Source: Natronoflexus pectinivorans
GTDB taxonomy: Bacteria > Bacteroidota > Bacteroidia > Bacteroidales > Marinilabiliaceae
Direction of reading: 5' to 3'
NCBI RefSeq assembly: GCF_004345615.1
Contig: NZ_SLWK01000003.1
Coordinates: 310,001 to 374,000 of the forward strand
DNA length: 64,000 bases
Below are positions 1 through 9,654 of this stretch, one piece after another. Under the pieces are notes generated by a model that did not search any database, was not told where the DNA came from, and saw nothing but the letters and a program-made list of their open reading frames with translations. The stretch's first letter is position 1. The number at the start of each line of letters is the position of its first letter. The translations under genes were made by a program, and so were the position numbers.

Positions 1-2647
1 CAACAGATAATTCTATGATAAGGTTTGTACTTCCCGTTTCACAAATTGCCGCATCCTCCAATGAAATGATCGCTGTAGGCTGAGGATTGACAGTAAACTC
101 AAGTTCTTCAAAATCCTCACAACCATTTACATCAACTATTTCAACGCGAAGGGTATAATCACCGTCAGTCAATGCAGGATCCGTGGTGTATTCAAAATCA
201 GCTGACCAACCCTGAACTTCAGACCCATCCAATAAGAATCGGTAAGAAACTCCTCCTCCGGCAATATAAGTCTCAGTAGTTGTTTCGCAGAATGATGCAG
301 CTCCGGACAAAGTGGCTATTGCCTGTGTTACTTCAACGTCCAATTCATCAGAATCACTAAAGCAACCGGTATCAATATTTGTTACAATAACACTATAGGT
401 TCCTGCATCATCTAAGGTTACGTTACTTAACGTTAATGTTGAACCAGTTTCGGATAACACATCCGCTCCATGAAACCACTGGTAAACATAATTACCAACA
501 GCAGGGTCGGGTGTAGCCGTTAAAACAATAGTTCCATCCAAACAAACTTGGTGTGAAGGAGTGTTATCACTATCAATAAATACAGTTGGATTCTCATTCA
601 CAATAAGTTCAATCTCCAAACCTACGGGGAACAATTCACATCCATTGGTATCTTCAACAGATATAATACTATATGTAGTATTTTCTGTAGGTGATACGGA
701 TATTGAAAAGGTATTACCGGGAATATTACTTTCGGTAAAAGAGTCTGTTCCATCACTATAAGTAACTGTCCAAGGTGCCGTACCTGTTGTTAATTGAATA
801 ATTAGGTTGGTATTGCTACCTGCACAGATTTCAGGGTCTTCAAGTGAAATAGAAACAACAGGAAGTGGATAAACTTCAACAGAGATATCTGTTGTATCGG
901 TACAACCATCATTTGTATGAACTACAACGCGAATCACACGAATTCCTACGTCACCAACAACAGGAGTATATTCTATAAAATCTATCGTGGATTTTGCCTG
1001 TACCAACGAACCATCGATGAAAAATTCATATTCATCGCCACCCGATCCAGTGTAGGTTCCTGTTGAACCAACACACAATTCATCTAATCCCAAAAGCTCT
1101 GCTTCAGGATTGTCAAAAACCACAACAATTTGTGATTCTACATCGCTAAAACAACCATTGCCATCTTCAACAATAACAGTGTAAGTCCCGGCATCGGTTA
1201 ATGAAACCGGATTGATTGTTAAGGTTCTTGAGTTATTAGGAATGGGCATACCACCTAATTCCCAATGATAAGTATAATTTCCATCACCATTGGTTGGTTC
1301 ATCAATTGAAAGTGTGATTGAACCGCCTTCACAAACATCTCCCGTGTAATCAATCGCGCTAATTTGTGGTCTTGGATTGATGGTAATGTTAGTTGAAGCT
1401 TCATCAGAGCCGCAACCATTGTTGTCGGTAACTACAACAGTATAAATACCGGAATCGTTTACAACATCAGCTCCATTAATTGAAATTGTAGATGTGGTAG
1501 ATGGCAACCCCATGTCATCTCCATCTTTTTCCCAGTAATACGAGAAAGGGCCAGTACCTCCATCAACAATTGCCTGAATTGTAAAATCCGAATCCTCACA
1601 AGCTTCTTCAGGAGCTATGATGGAAACTTCAGGGTTTTCATTAACGGTAATATTTATTGTTGTGGTGTTTTCACAACCATTTGCATCTCTTACAAACAAC
1701 GAAAACTGGCCATGATGGTCAGCTCTGGAAGCATTTGATATAATAGGGTTTTGATCAGTTAATGTGGTTGCACCATCAGGGAATGTCCATTCATATAGAA
1801 CCATTCCGTCAGGTTCTGCAGAGAGTTTAATTTGATCTCCTTCGCAATATGTAGGTTCATCGGAGGAAGCTATTGGAGTGGGTAGAGGGTAAACTTCGAG
1901 ATCAATCTCCCCGTTCATAACTGCCTGGCATCCACTGGCAACAATCTCAGCTCGTACAGTGTATAATCCCGATGTACTAATATTAGGAAATGAAATAGGA
2001 TCACCTGTACCATCGATAAGAGTAAAAGTATAAACATCATCTCTAAAAAGTCGATAGCGTACTGCTGTTTGACTACCACTTAAATCAAGAGTAATTGGAG
2101 ATCCAGAACAAGTTTCTTCTTCGCCGGTTAAATTAAAAATAGTAGGTATAGGTAGAACCGTAGTTTCATCACTCATTGATGTGGAACGAAATCCAGTACT
2201 TGTAACCTGGAAGACCTCGAATTTGAGGGTTCTGCTTAAATAAACATCTGCAAGCAATTCAGGATTAAAGTAAAACTCAGCATCTAGTCCCTCTCCTATC
2301 TTGGTAATTAAATTTTCTGGAGTATTTATAATCACACCACCAACACTAATTTCCCACTCAAACCCCACAGTTGAACCTAGTATGGTCCAATCATCATTTG
2401 GATATAACAGGACAGATCCAGAATTTTGGCAATAAGCTGGCTCAAGACAGTCCAGAATATCATTGATCCCCGCAAGAATAATATATTCTCCAATATCACC
2501 TTTTTCCAGTGCCTCTCTAGCTTCCTTTCTAATTCTCTCATATTCCGAAAGAGTTGATGTTTCTCTTTCTTGCGCAAAACCAACGAATAAGCTGCAAAAA
2601 GAAAAAATCAACATAAAAAACAATCGCAGTAAATATCTATAATTCAT
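1..2647 (-). CDS. Giant secreted Ig/PKD-like repeat protein, N-terminal part (runs off the left edge)
   Basis: The frame is open from an ATG at 2647 to the window edge, about 882 codons, and has no stop inside the window. It begins with a hydrophobic signal peptide (residues about 1-26, ending FVGFAQ) and a short charged helical stretch. Successive beta-sandwich-like units of roughly 80-90 residues follow. They share a recurring pattern: a Cys early in the unit (for example EETCSGSP, EPTYCEGDQ, GDVCEGGS), a central W or Y, a closing DAGTYTVIV-type strand and a DxNGC motif. This is typical of Bacteroidota extracellular adhesin-like proteins, which usually end in a type IX secretion or gliding-motility-associated C-terminal domain. 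That end lies outside the window, so secretion through T9SS is inferred. Paired cysteines suggest disulfide-stabilised domains. No enzymatic motif is seen. Confidence 0.8.
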   Translation of the reverse strand, partial: MNYRYLLRLFFMLIFSFCSLFVGFAQERETSTLSEYERIRKEAREALEKGDIGEYIILAGINDILDCLEPAYCQNSGSVLLYPNDDWTILGSTVGFEWEISVGGVIINTPENLITKIGEGLDAEFYFNPELLADVYLSRTLKFEVFQVTSTGFRSTSMSDETTVLPIPTIFNLTGEEETCSGSPITLDLSGSQTAVRYRLFRDDVYTFTLIDGTGDPISFPNISTSGLYTVRAEIVASGCQAVMNGEIDLEVYPLPTPIASSDEPTYCEGDQIKLSAEPDGMVLYEWTFPDGATTLTDQNPIISNASRADHHGQFSLFVRDANGCENTTTINITVNENPEVSIIAPEEACEDSDFTIQAIVDGGTGPFSYYWEKDGDDMGLPSTTSTISINGADVVNDSGIYTVVVTDNNGCGSDEASTNITINPRPQISAIDYTGDVCEGGSITLSIDEPTNGDGNYTYHWELGGMPIPNNSRTLTINPVSLTDAGTYTVIVEDGNGCFSDVESQIVVVFDNPEAELLGLDELCVGSTGTYTGSGGDEYEFFIDGSLVQAKSTIDFIEYTPVVGDVGIRVIRVVVHTNDGCTDTTDISVEVYPLPVVSISLEDPEICAGSNTNLIIQLTTGTAPWTVTYSDGTDSFTESNIPGNTFSISVSPTENTTYSIISVEDTNGCELFPVGLEIELIVNENPTVFIDSDNTPSHQVCLDGTIVLTATPDPAVGNYVYQWFHGADVLSETGSTLTLSNVTLDDAGTYSVIVTNIDTGCFSDSDELDVEVTQAIATLSGAASFCETTTETYIAGGGVSYRFLLDGSEVQGWSADFEYTTDPALTDGDYTLRVEIVDVNGCEDFEELEFTVNPQPTAIISLEDAAICETGSTNLIIELSV

Positions 2648-3114
2648 ATCCCATAAATTAGGGTAAGACATTCAATATCATTAAAAACAAAAATGCTCGT
2701 AATTGAGTCCAGAATAAATGGTTGTTTGAAAAATATTTAACCTTCTTGTAACCATTACATTCCATATAACCCGTTAAATCTTCACAAAAATAATGGAATT
2801 CGCCTATTGAAACGCGATTCTAAAGGATAAAGTGCAGTAATTAATCAAAAAAACACCTCTTGCAATGATTTGATGTTAGACATATCACTCTTATAAAATC
2901 AGTAATTTGTCACAATTGAAATTCCACCAAACCATAACAATGTAATAATCTTTCAATTACCACACAGATTTTTCATCCATTTTGTGAATTGCATATACTT
3001 AAATAATCCTCTTTAGAATTATTTTAATCTATAAACATTTTTTACGATAAATTTCACTATATGTTACAAAATGCTCTAATTCTAAGCACATTTCTTAATT
3101 GCAAAAACAAATAA
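2648..3114. other. Intergenic, AT-rich, no gene seen
   Basis: This 467-base gap lies between the start of the giant secreted protein and the stop codon of the coiled-coil protein. It must hold the promoter of the giant gene. The best -7-like box on the minus strand is CATTTTTG (complement of 2688-2695), 7 of 8 matches to TAnnTTTG, without a clear -33 box. No convincing ORF, hairpin or RNA gene is visible. Confidence 0.4.
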
Positions 3115-3786
3115 CTACACTCTTAAACGACGAAAAAGCTCTGGTTGCTCATCCAATGCAATTTTTGCAATCTTCAAATAATCACTCACCCACTCTTGCA
3201 ACTCTTTAACTTTCTTGCGCTTAACGGCAGTTTGGTTTTTGGATTCGTTTTTAAGTTTTTCACATTCCAGAGCCTTCGCTCGCAATTTATCCAGATCGGA
3301 CAAAAGTGTTGCGACATCCTTTTTACTGATGCCATATTTCTTGAGAACAGAGATCCATCTCTCCTCTCCCAATAGACGATTACCAAAAACTGAAACCTGA
3401 TTCATCCAATCATCAAGTTTAGTTTCTCGAGGACCTTCAAGCTGCAGTGCTTTTGAAATGATGATATCTTTATCGAAAGCAATTCGCGCTATCTGCAACA
3501 TTTTCATGTATTGTTTTCGAACCAGATTATGCAATTTCTTTCTCTCTTCATGTGCTTTGATCTTGTCTTGTATGACTTTTTCCTGAGCATCATTAAATTG
3601 CTTTACCTTCCGGTAAAACATCTCCCCCTCTTTAATTCTGGTTTCATCATAGCCAAACCTACCAGTTGCTTCGACAATACGCGTCTCATTCAGCGAATTA
3701 CCAATCAGACCAGCCACTTTGACCATAAAATCATCAAACGACAGTTTTGAAAAATGCATCGTTAATAAATTTTGTCTATACAGCAT
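3115..3786 (-). CDS. Helical, highly charged protein of unknown function
   Basis: A 223-residue protein that I do not assign to a family. It has no signal peptide and no membrane segment. The sequence is rich in Lys, Glu, Arg and Leu, and heptad-like stretches suggest mostly alpha-helix and coiled coil, especially residues about 60-105 and 150-205. The listed ATG is at 3786. An internal Met at residue 10 (MHFSKLSF) could be the true start, because the first nine residues are not obviously part of the fold. The gene stands alone, flanked by very AT-rich gaps of 467 and 521 bases, which is compatible with an acquired or orphan gene. Codon use resembles the neighbours. Confidence 0.6.
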   Translation of the reverse strand: MLYRQNLLTMHFSKLSFDDFMVKVAGLIGNSLNETRIVEATGRFGYDETRIKEGEMFYRKVKQFNDAQEKVIQDKIKAHEERKKLHNLVRKQYMKMLQIARIAFDKDIIISKALQLEGPRETKLDDWMNQVSVFGNRLLGEERWISVLKKYGISKKDVATLLSDLDKLRAKALECEKLKNESKNQTAVKRKKVKELQEWVSDYLKIAKIALDEQPELFRRLRV

Positions 3787-4307
3787 TCTACAAATCTATA
3801 ATTAATTATTTATTTCAACAAAATTTTTATTTACTTTTTTTATATTTTTATTGATCTATTATAATATTCTAAATTAATCTATTCAATATTTATTCATTTT
3901 TCTAATTTAAATTTGAAAAATTTATTTCTGATTATTAATTTTTAAACAATATACCCATTTCTTATTAAAGATTATAAATTATAATTATATCCCTATAATT
4001 TTTATATCAGAATCACTAATATTTGATACACAATTCATTTTTTTATATAAAGATATATCAAATTTTAGTTCTACATAAAAATATTCTTCTAACGATTAAT
4101 AGAAACTTAAGTAGCCTTATAAATTTTATTTAAGCATTATAATTTTATTATTAGACAACATTTATTTAATTACAGATAATATTAAGGCTCTTCAGACTTG
4201 AAAGTTTTAATTCCGCAAGAGTTGGCAAACTACCATTTTGACATACATCATAGGCGGATAAATAAAATTGACCCATATTTGCACATTGGAATGTTAATCA
4301 TGCAGAA
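3787..4307. other. Very AT-rich intergenic stretch
   Basis: These 521 bases are dominated by A and T runs (about 3790-4160) with no supportable ORF. The right end carries the probable promoter of the MATE gene, listed separately. A mini-frame at 4291-4311 (MLIMQK then stop) ends in the TGA that overlaps the GTG start of the MATE gene. Confidence 0.5.
4236..4270 (+). promoter_or_regulatory. Candidate Bacteroidota promoter for the MATE gene
   Basis: TTTTG at 4236-4240 is followed after 22 bases by TAAAATTG at 4263-4270. The second box matches the -7 consensus TAnnTTTG at 7 of 8 positions and the spacing is close to the usual 19-21. The start codon lies 38 bases downstream of the box. Confidence 0.3.
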
Positions 4308-5657
4308 GTGAGAGTAAAAAAATATTTCAGCGAATTTAAATCGAACTACAAGGCAAACTCCAAACTTGCCATACCGGTAATTTTATCTCAGGCAGGTCAG
4401 GTTATAGTTGTTCTGGCAGATAATTTAATGGTTGGCCGTTTGGGAGCAACTCATTTAGCAGCCGCAGCATTAGCAAACAGTATATTTATAGTTGGAATGA
4501 TGTTCGGAATCGGTCTGGTTACCGGACTTACTCCTTTAAGTGGAAAAGCTTTTGGCGGAGGCAACAGAAAAGAGGCAACGGAATGGTTTAAGCAGGGAAT
4601 ATTCACATTCCCTGTATTGGCAGTCATTCAAACCATCATATTGGCTGGAATCGCATTGTTAATCCCTTACATGGGACAGCCAAAAGATGTTGTCGATCTG
4701 GCTATTCCCTATTATCTGATTCTGGTTCTCACACTTGTTCCTTTCCAGATTTTTTTCATATTTAAGCAATATGCAGAAGGATTAGGTAATACACGAATTG
4801 CCATGGTAATTACCATTACAGCCAATTTTCTGAATATTATCCTGAATTACATATTAATTTATGGGAAGCTGGGTCTGCCTGCTTATGGGTTGATGGGAGC
4901 CGGATACGCAACTTTTATAGCTAGATTTTTTATGATGGGAATCTTTGTCTGGTTCTTTTTTAAATTTAGTTTTTTCAAAAAGGATATAATATACTGGCGC
5001 TACACCCGCTTTAATCTTTCAAAGTCAATCAAATTATTAAAACTTGGAATACCGATTGGTGGTCAGTACATTGTTGAGATGCTTTCGTTCAGCCTCGGTA
5101 GTATTATGATGGGATGGATCAGCGCAAATGCCTTAGCTGCTCACCAGGTTGTTATGAGTCTTGTGAGCTTCACCTATATGATTTCAGCAGGTTTGGCAGC
5201 GGCAACCACCATAAAGGTAAGTCATTTCAGAGGTCAGGAAAATTTTCAGCAGGTTAGAAAATCCGTTTTTGCTTCCCTGCATATGGTCATTGCCTTCATG
5301 ACTTTTAGCCTTATTATATTTTTGGCTTTTAGATTTAAAATCCCGGCACTATTTGTACCAGCTATTGAAACGGAGGTCATTGCCATTGGTGCAAGTCTCA
5401 TGTTTATTGGTGGGATGTTTCAACTGTTTGACGGAGTCCAGGTGGTATCTCTTGGTGCTTTACGCGGTCTTGAAGATGTGAAAATACCTACCATAATGGT
5501 AATTGTAGCCTATTTTATTATAGCACTGCCTGTAAGTTATGTGGCTGCTTTTATTTTCAAACTGGGTCCGCAAGGGATATGGCTTGGTTACATGTCGGGT
5601 TTAATGATGGTCAGCATGCAACTTCTGTTTAGATTTTTGTGGTTAAATAGGGGGTGA
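4308..5657 (+). CDS. MATE family multidrug/cation efflux transporter
   Basis: A 449-residue integral membrane protein with about 12 hydrophobic segments in two six-helix halves, the usual size for the MATE (NorM/MdtK-type) family. These inner-membrane antiporters expel organic cations, drugs or metabolites using Na+ or H+ gradients. The N-terminal signature is visible: a short amphipathic lead, then AIPVILSQAG, then DNLMVGRLG and the small-residue-rich ALANS. The start is GTG at 4308. Upstream in frame there is no ATG before a stop at 4269-4271, and the next Met lies inside the first helix region. The gene is monocistronic, with a repeat-rich gap behind it and convergent murB. The substrate cannot be read from the sequence. 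Confidence 0.9.
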   Translation: MRVKKYFSEFKSNYKANSKLAIPVILSQAGQVIVVLADNLMVGRLGATHLAAAALANSIFIVGMMFGIGLVTGLTPLSGKAFGGGNRKEATEWFKQGIFTFPVLAVIQTIILAGIALLIPYMGQPKDVVDLAIPYYLILVLTLVPFQIFFIFKQYAEGLGNTRIAMVITITANFLNIILNYILIYGKLGLPAYGLMGAGYATFIARFFMMGIFVWFFFKFSFFKKDIIYWRYTRFNLSKSIKLLKLGIPIGGQYIVEMLSFSLGSIMMGWISANALAAHQVVMSLVSFTYMISAGLAAATTIKVSHFRGQENFQQVRKSVFASLHMVIAFMTFSLIIFLAFRFKIPALFVPAIETEVIAIGASLMFIGGMFQLFDGVQVVSLGALRGLEDVKIPTIMVIVAYFIIALPVSYVAAFIFKLGPQGIWLGYMSGLMMVSMQLLFRFLWLNRG

Positions 5658-5661
5658 AGTA

Positions 5662-5735
5662 GATGGTTGATGCGAAGTTTGAAGTTTAAGGTTTAAAGTT
5701 ATAAGTTTGAGGTTTAAGGTTTGAGGTTTGAATAT
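5662..5735. repeat. Degenerate tandem oligonucleotide repeat
   Basis: Irregular tandem copies of a unit close to GAAGTTTAAGGTTTAA or GAGGTTTAAGGTTT fill the gap between the MATE gene and convergent murB. The unit differs from those in the other intergenic repeats of this window. It is non-coding. Confidence 0.7.
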
Positions 5736-5828
5736 TGCGGTACTTCGAGGCTATTTAATTTTAAATTCTGAATTATCTGAGACGTCAGAGTTCGTTCGCT
5801 ATTTACATATGTGATTACAAAGGATCTA

Positions 5829-6845
5829 TTATCCAACCACATTTACCTCTCTTTCAAGTTTTATGGAAAAGGCATAAAAAACATCGTTTTCAATGCGCTC
5901 GGCAAGTTCAACAATTTCGTTTCCTGAGGCATTCCCAAGGTTCACAAGAACCAGGGCCTGTTTATGATGAACACCTGCATTGCCTATTGATTTTCCTTTC
6001 CAGCCACACTTTTCGATGAGCCATCCGGCCGGAATTTTCACCAGTGAGTTCTTTCCCAGTATGAAATGAGGGATTTCAGGAAATGATTTTTGAAGATTTA
6101 GAAATTGAGTGAATGAAATTACCGGATTCTTAAAAAAACTGCCGGCATTCCCAAACTCTTCCGGATCCGGCAGTTTTGACTGCCGGATTTTTATCACAGC
6201 CTGACGCACATTTTCAAGAGTTGTTTCTCCAAGCTTATTGACTTCATCAACAAGTGATCCATAATCAAGAATAAAACCTGGTTGCTTTTTCAGTCGAAAA
6301 TATACGTTTGTTATGACTACCTCTCCTTTCAATGAGGTCTTAAATATGCTTTGCCGATAATCAAACTGACACTCATTACCCGGAATAACAAAATGAGATG
6401 CGTCATTAAGGTATAATCCCTCAACTTTTTCAATTACATCCTTAACCTCCACACCATAGGCTCCAATGTTCTGAACTGGTGCAGCTCCCACGTTTCCGGG
6501 AATAATTGAAAGATTTTCCAGTCCATAAAAGCCATTTTCAACAGACCAATTTACAAGATGATCCCAAACAACTCCCGCTCCAACTTTGATTATTACCTCC
6601 TGATTATTTTCCTGAATCTTTTCAATACCTTGAATCCCGGAATGCAAAACAACCCCGTTAAAATTGGAAACAAACAGTAAATTGCTTCCCCCACCTAAAA
6701 TTAATATTGGCACATCTCTAATCTGATCTGAGTCAATGATATGTTTCAACTCATCTTCTGAGGTGTAAAAAATATATCTATCTGCGCTGGCATCAATCCC
6801 GAATGTGTTAAGGTGCTTTAATGAGAAATTGGAGAGTATCTTCAT
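5829..6845 (-). CDS. murB: UDP-N-acetylenolpyruvoylglucosamine reductase
   Basis: MurB uses NADPH and FAD in the cytoplasm to reduce the enolpyruvyl group of UDP-GlcNAc-enolpyruvate to UDP-MurNAc, the second committed step of peptidoglycan synthesis. The 338-residue length and layout fit the type I (E. coli-like) enzyme. FAD-binding motifs are GGGSNLLF (51-58) and NLSIIPGNVGAAPVQNIGAYG (111-131). Catalytic residues in family-typical contexts are Arg164 (FDYRQSIFK), Ser236 (NAGSFFKNP) and a C-terminal Glu (331 or 333, EREVN). The ATG at 6845 gives a family-like N-terminus. The gene lies 68 bases downstream of the BY-kinase gene on the same strand, so co-transcription is possible although the functions differ. 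Confidence 0.96.
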   Translation of the reverse strand: MKILSNFSLKHLNTFGIDASADRYIFYTSEDELKHIIDSDQIRDVPILILGGGSNLLFVSNFNGVVLHSGIQGIEKIQENNQEVIIKVGAGVVWDHLVNWSVENGFYGLENLSIIPGNVGAAPVQNIGAYGVEVKDVIEKVEGLYLNDASHFVIPGNECQFDYRQSIFKTSLKGEVVITNVYFRLKKQPGFILDYGSLVDEVNKLGETTLENVRQAVIKIRQSKLPDPEEFGNAGSFFKNPVISFTQFLNLQKSFPEIPHFILGKNSLVKIPAGWLIEKCGWKGKSIGNAGVHHKQALVLVNLGNASGNEIVELAERIENDVFYAFSIKLEREVNVVG

Positions 6846-6913
6846 TCTTATGTTTATCTAAACTCTTTCTTTTATAATAATGTTGAATAATTCAAGCAGT
6901 CATGACTGCTTGA

Positions 6914-9298
6914 TCAGCTCTTACTCTGAAAATAACCTGATGCATAATAACCGTAGCCCTGTGGCGCCGATGCAACATCATTCATCACCACCCCAATGCA
7001 TTTAACATCTTCGGCAATTAAATTGCTTAGAGTAATACCAAAATGCTCTTTATTGGTCACACCAGCTCGAACGACATAAAGATGACATTCAGCCAGATCC
7101 ATTAATATTCTTGCATCAGAAACCAGGCCAACAGGTGGTGTATCCACCACAATGATATCAAAGTTATCCTTTAGTTTTTCAAAGAAATAGACGGTATTAG
7201 AACCGGAAATAAGTTCAGAAGGATTGGGCGGTATGACTCCGGCAGGAATAACAAACAGGTTCTCATGGTTTGTTGGTCTTACAATATCATCAAACTCCAC
7301 CTGACCAATTAAATAGTTGCTGATTCCCGGATGATTTGCGACATCAAAAATTGCTGAAAGCCTTGGTTTCCTTAAATCAAACCCAACCACAGCGGTTTTT
7401 TTACCTGATATGGCAAAAACCGAAGCCAGATTTATGGAGCAAAAGGTTTTCCCTTCGCCTGTGTTGGTAGAGGTAACTGAAATGACTTTACCCGGATTTT
7501 GAGATAACAAAAAGCGAAGTTTTGCACGAAGTGACCGAAATGATTCAGCTACAACAGAGTTTGATTGATCAAGAACAACGTTCTCTCCCCCATCCCGGTT
7601 TCGCAAAATATCTCCTACAATTGGTACATTGTTTAATATTCCCTGTAAGTCTTCACGGTCTCTGACTCGCGTATTGAACAGCTCCTTTAACCCAATGATG
7701 AGAGCTGGGATAATAAGACCTGCCATTAAGCCTTTTGTGTAATTACTTCTTTCGCTTGGAGTAATGGGGCCACTAACCGAAGCCTGGTCAAGTACTTCAT
7801 TATCGGGCACATTGCTTGCCTTAGCAATTTGCATTTCAGAACTTTTCTGCAACAAAAAGGTATAAATGGCATCATTCAGTTTATGAGTTCTTTCCAAAGC
7901 AAGAAAATCACGCTCCAATTCGGGCAAATCTCCTATTTCCCTGGTAAGCAAGCCAATGTGCCGATCAATCTCTGCACGCTGCATATCAATGGTTTCCATC
8001 TGCTTTCGAATGGCAGTCAGCAAGGTTTTTTCCGAAAGCTCAATTTGCTTTCTTAACTGCTGCTGATATGGATTGGCTTCTCCAGCCTGACCTGCAATCA
8101 ATGTTAGTTCATTAAGTAATGCCAGATGATCCCTGACAAACTGCTGAACAATCCCTGCAGGTTCACTGGAAAAAACCGGGAGAAGATAATCATCCTCATT
8201 CAGGTCATTATCCTGTATACGTTGTTTAATAATGGTAAAATACTCATAACTAACATCAAGCAATCGCCGTTCTCTTTCCTTCTGAAAAAATTCTGACGAC
8301 AAACGCTGTGACACTTCAGATGGCATCATAAAACGGTTTTCACGCCTAAAATCCATCAACTCCTGCTGGGTTACCTGTAGTGTATCCGAAACTTGATTCA
8401 ACTGTCGCTGAATAAAGTCGATGGATCGAGTGGCCATATCGTTCTTCCTCTCCAGGTTGTTGATGATGATTTCCTCTGAAAACACATTTAAAAATCTGAC
8501 CAATTTTCGAGGTTGAAACCCTGTAACAGAAATAAATGTAATAGAGGAACCTTCCCGATAAGGAGAAACCGATAAACGTGAGCGAAAACGGGAAGCAAGT
8601 GCTGCATGGGAGTTGAAAACGATATAGTAATTTCCTTGTTCTATTCTACCATTGGCTGAAGTAGGATTAACCGAAAATTTAAATGCACTATGCTGAATGG
8701 TATCTCCAAATGAAATTGTTCTGTCAAAACTTACCGGACCCGAAAATGACTCATTAGCAGAAGTTTTATAATTGTGCAGCCAGTTTCCATCACTTTTTAC
8801 TGAAACCTGAATTTGTCCATTTCCTAAAACATCAATATTAATAGGCGTGTTTAGAAGTTGTGGATGAAGCGAGTCGAATTTGATTTCAAAAGGCGTTGGG
8901 TTGTAGAGCTCGGTATCTTTAAATCTGCCACGTGCATAGTAGGCTACACCAAAATCCAACCGGTCAATGGCACGTCGCACCATTGACTGTGACCGTATGA
9001 TAAAACTTTGATTCTCAAAACTTCTCATCTCCGGCGAGAGGCCAAAACCTTCGGTCAGTACCGAACGCGAAATAGAACGCTCGCTGCTGATCTGGAATAA
9101 CATGGTGATGGATGCACGATATTCAGGTGCGGTATAGCGATGGTAAAACCAGGCGGCGCTTAATCCCATTGGAATAAAAATGACGAACAAATACCAGTGC
9201 GCCAGAATGAGCCGAATGATTTTTCGTATATCGGAAAATCCATCGGTTCGATGGTTTACTGGTGTTTTGATTCCTCCCTGGTGTGTTGGTACAGCCAT
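6914..9298 (-). CDS. Polysaccharide co-polymerase / tyrosine autokinase (Wzc-type BY-kinase), copy 1
   Basis: This 794-residue inner-membrane protein probably controls chain length and export of an exopolysaccharide through cycles of tyrosine autophosphorylation. It has an N-terminal Wzz-like segment with a transmembrane helix at about 32-50 and a long periplasmic region with coiled coil at about 280-470. A second transmembrane helix lies at about 515-535, followed by a cytoplasmic BY-kinase domain. Kinase motifs: Walker A TNTGEGKTF (Lys617), Walker A' GFDLRKPRL (about 639-647) and Walker B IIVVDTPP (715-722). The C-terminal tail is short with four tyrosines (782, 784, 785, 789), much poorer than the paralogue at 12758. 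It reads away from the GT2/WecA genes on the same strand, after a 356-base gap. Confidence 0.92.
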   Translation of the reverse strand: MAVPTHQGGIKTPVNHRTDGFSDIRKIIRLILAHWYLFVIFIPMGLSAAWFYHRYTAPEYRASITMLFQISSERSISRSVLTEGFGLSPEMRSFENQSFIIRSQSMVRRAIDRLDFGVAYYARGRFKDTELYNPTPFEIKFDSLHPQLLNTPINIDVLGNGQIQVSVKSDGNWLHNYKTSANESFSGPVSFDRTISFGDTIQHSAFKFSVNPTSANGRIEQGNYYIVFNSHAALASRFRSRLSVSPYREGSSITFISVTGFQPRKLVRFLNVFSEEIIINNLERKNDMATRSIDFIQRQLNQVSDTLQVTQQELMDFRRENRFMMPSEVSQRLSSEFFQKERERRLLDVSYEYFTIIKQRIQDNDLNEDDYLLPVFSSEPAGIVQQFVRDHLALLNELTLIAGQAGEANPYQQQLRKQIELSEKTLLTAIRKQMETIDMQRAEIDRHIGLLTREIGDLPELERDFLALERTHKLNDAIYTFLLQKSSEMQIAKASNVPDNEVLDQASVSGPITPSERSNYTKGLMAGLIIPALIIGLKELFNTRVRDREDLQGILNNVPIVGDILRNRDGGENVVLDQSNSVVAESFRSLRAKLRFLLSQNPGKVISVTSTNTGEGKTFCSINLASVFAISGKKTAVVGFDLRKPRLSAIFDVANHPGISNYLIGQVEFDDIVRPTNHENLFVIPAGVIPPNPSELISGSNTVYFFEKLKDNFDIIVVDTPPVGLVSDARILMDLAECHLYVVRAGVTNKEHFGITLSNLIAEDVKCIGVVMNDVASAPQGYGYYASGYFQSKS

Positions 9299-9381
9299 CA
9301 GTTTAAATATTTAACAGCAATTGATCCAATGCTTATTCAGAAATTAGACAACAAAAAAAATTAATATCTTAAGGTTAACGG

Positions 9382-9389
9382 CAAATATA
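9382..9389 (-). promoter_or_regulatory. Candidate -7 promoter box for BY-kinase copy 1
   Basis: On the minus strand the bases read TATATTTG, a full match to TAnnTTTG, 83 bases before the ATG at 9298. No -33 TTTG is seen at the usual distance, so the call is tentative. Confidence 0.35.
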
Positions 9390-9582
9390 CAAAAGCTTTA
9401 TAACAATATTTAAGGTTCGCCAAAATCAACTGAACAATTTACAGACTGTTTAAATTTTGTAATAAATCTGCATTGAAGATTTATAGTCCAGATTCACTCG
9501 GGATTAGACTGATAAACAAGATTAAACAGAAAACATGATCAATCTAACCATCTTCCCCAACTGCCCTACCTGCCTGATATCT

Positions 9583-9648
9583 ACTAGTCTAATATCTAAT
9601 CCCTAATGTCTCGGGAAAAGTCTAACGTTCTATTGTTCTATTGATAGA
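9583..9648. repeat. Degenerate oligonucleotide repeat (TCTAATATCTAA / GTTCTATT type)
   Basis: Short irregular repeats such as TAGTCTAATATCTAATCC followed by GTTCTATTGTTCTATTG lie directly after the stop codon of the GT2 gene. Similar words recur at 45490-45510 and around 62430-62520, and in rearranged form at 18097-18150. Confidence 0.6.
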
Positions 9649-9654
9649 TAAAAC

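Larger units (their letters stand above)
9299..9654. other. Intergenic region with promoter box and repeat
   Basis: These 356 bases contain a perfect -7 box for the BY-kinase gene (listed separately) and, at the left-gene end, a degenerate TCTAATATCTAA-type repeat. No ORF is supported. Confidence 0.5.

Noticed and set aside
4291-4311. Leader peptide MLIMQK overlapping the MATE GTG start
   Set aside because: Six codons with no regulatory structure around it; the overlap GTGA may be coincidence.
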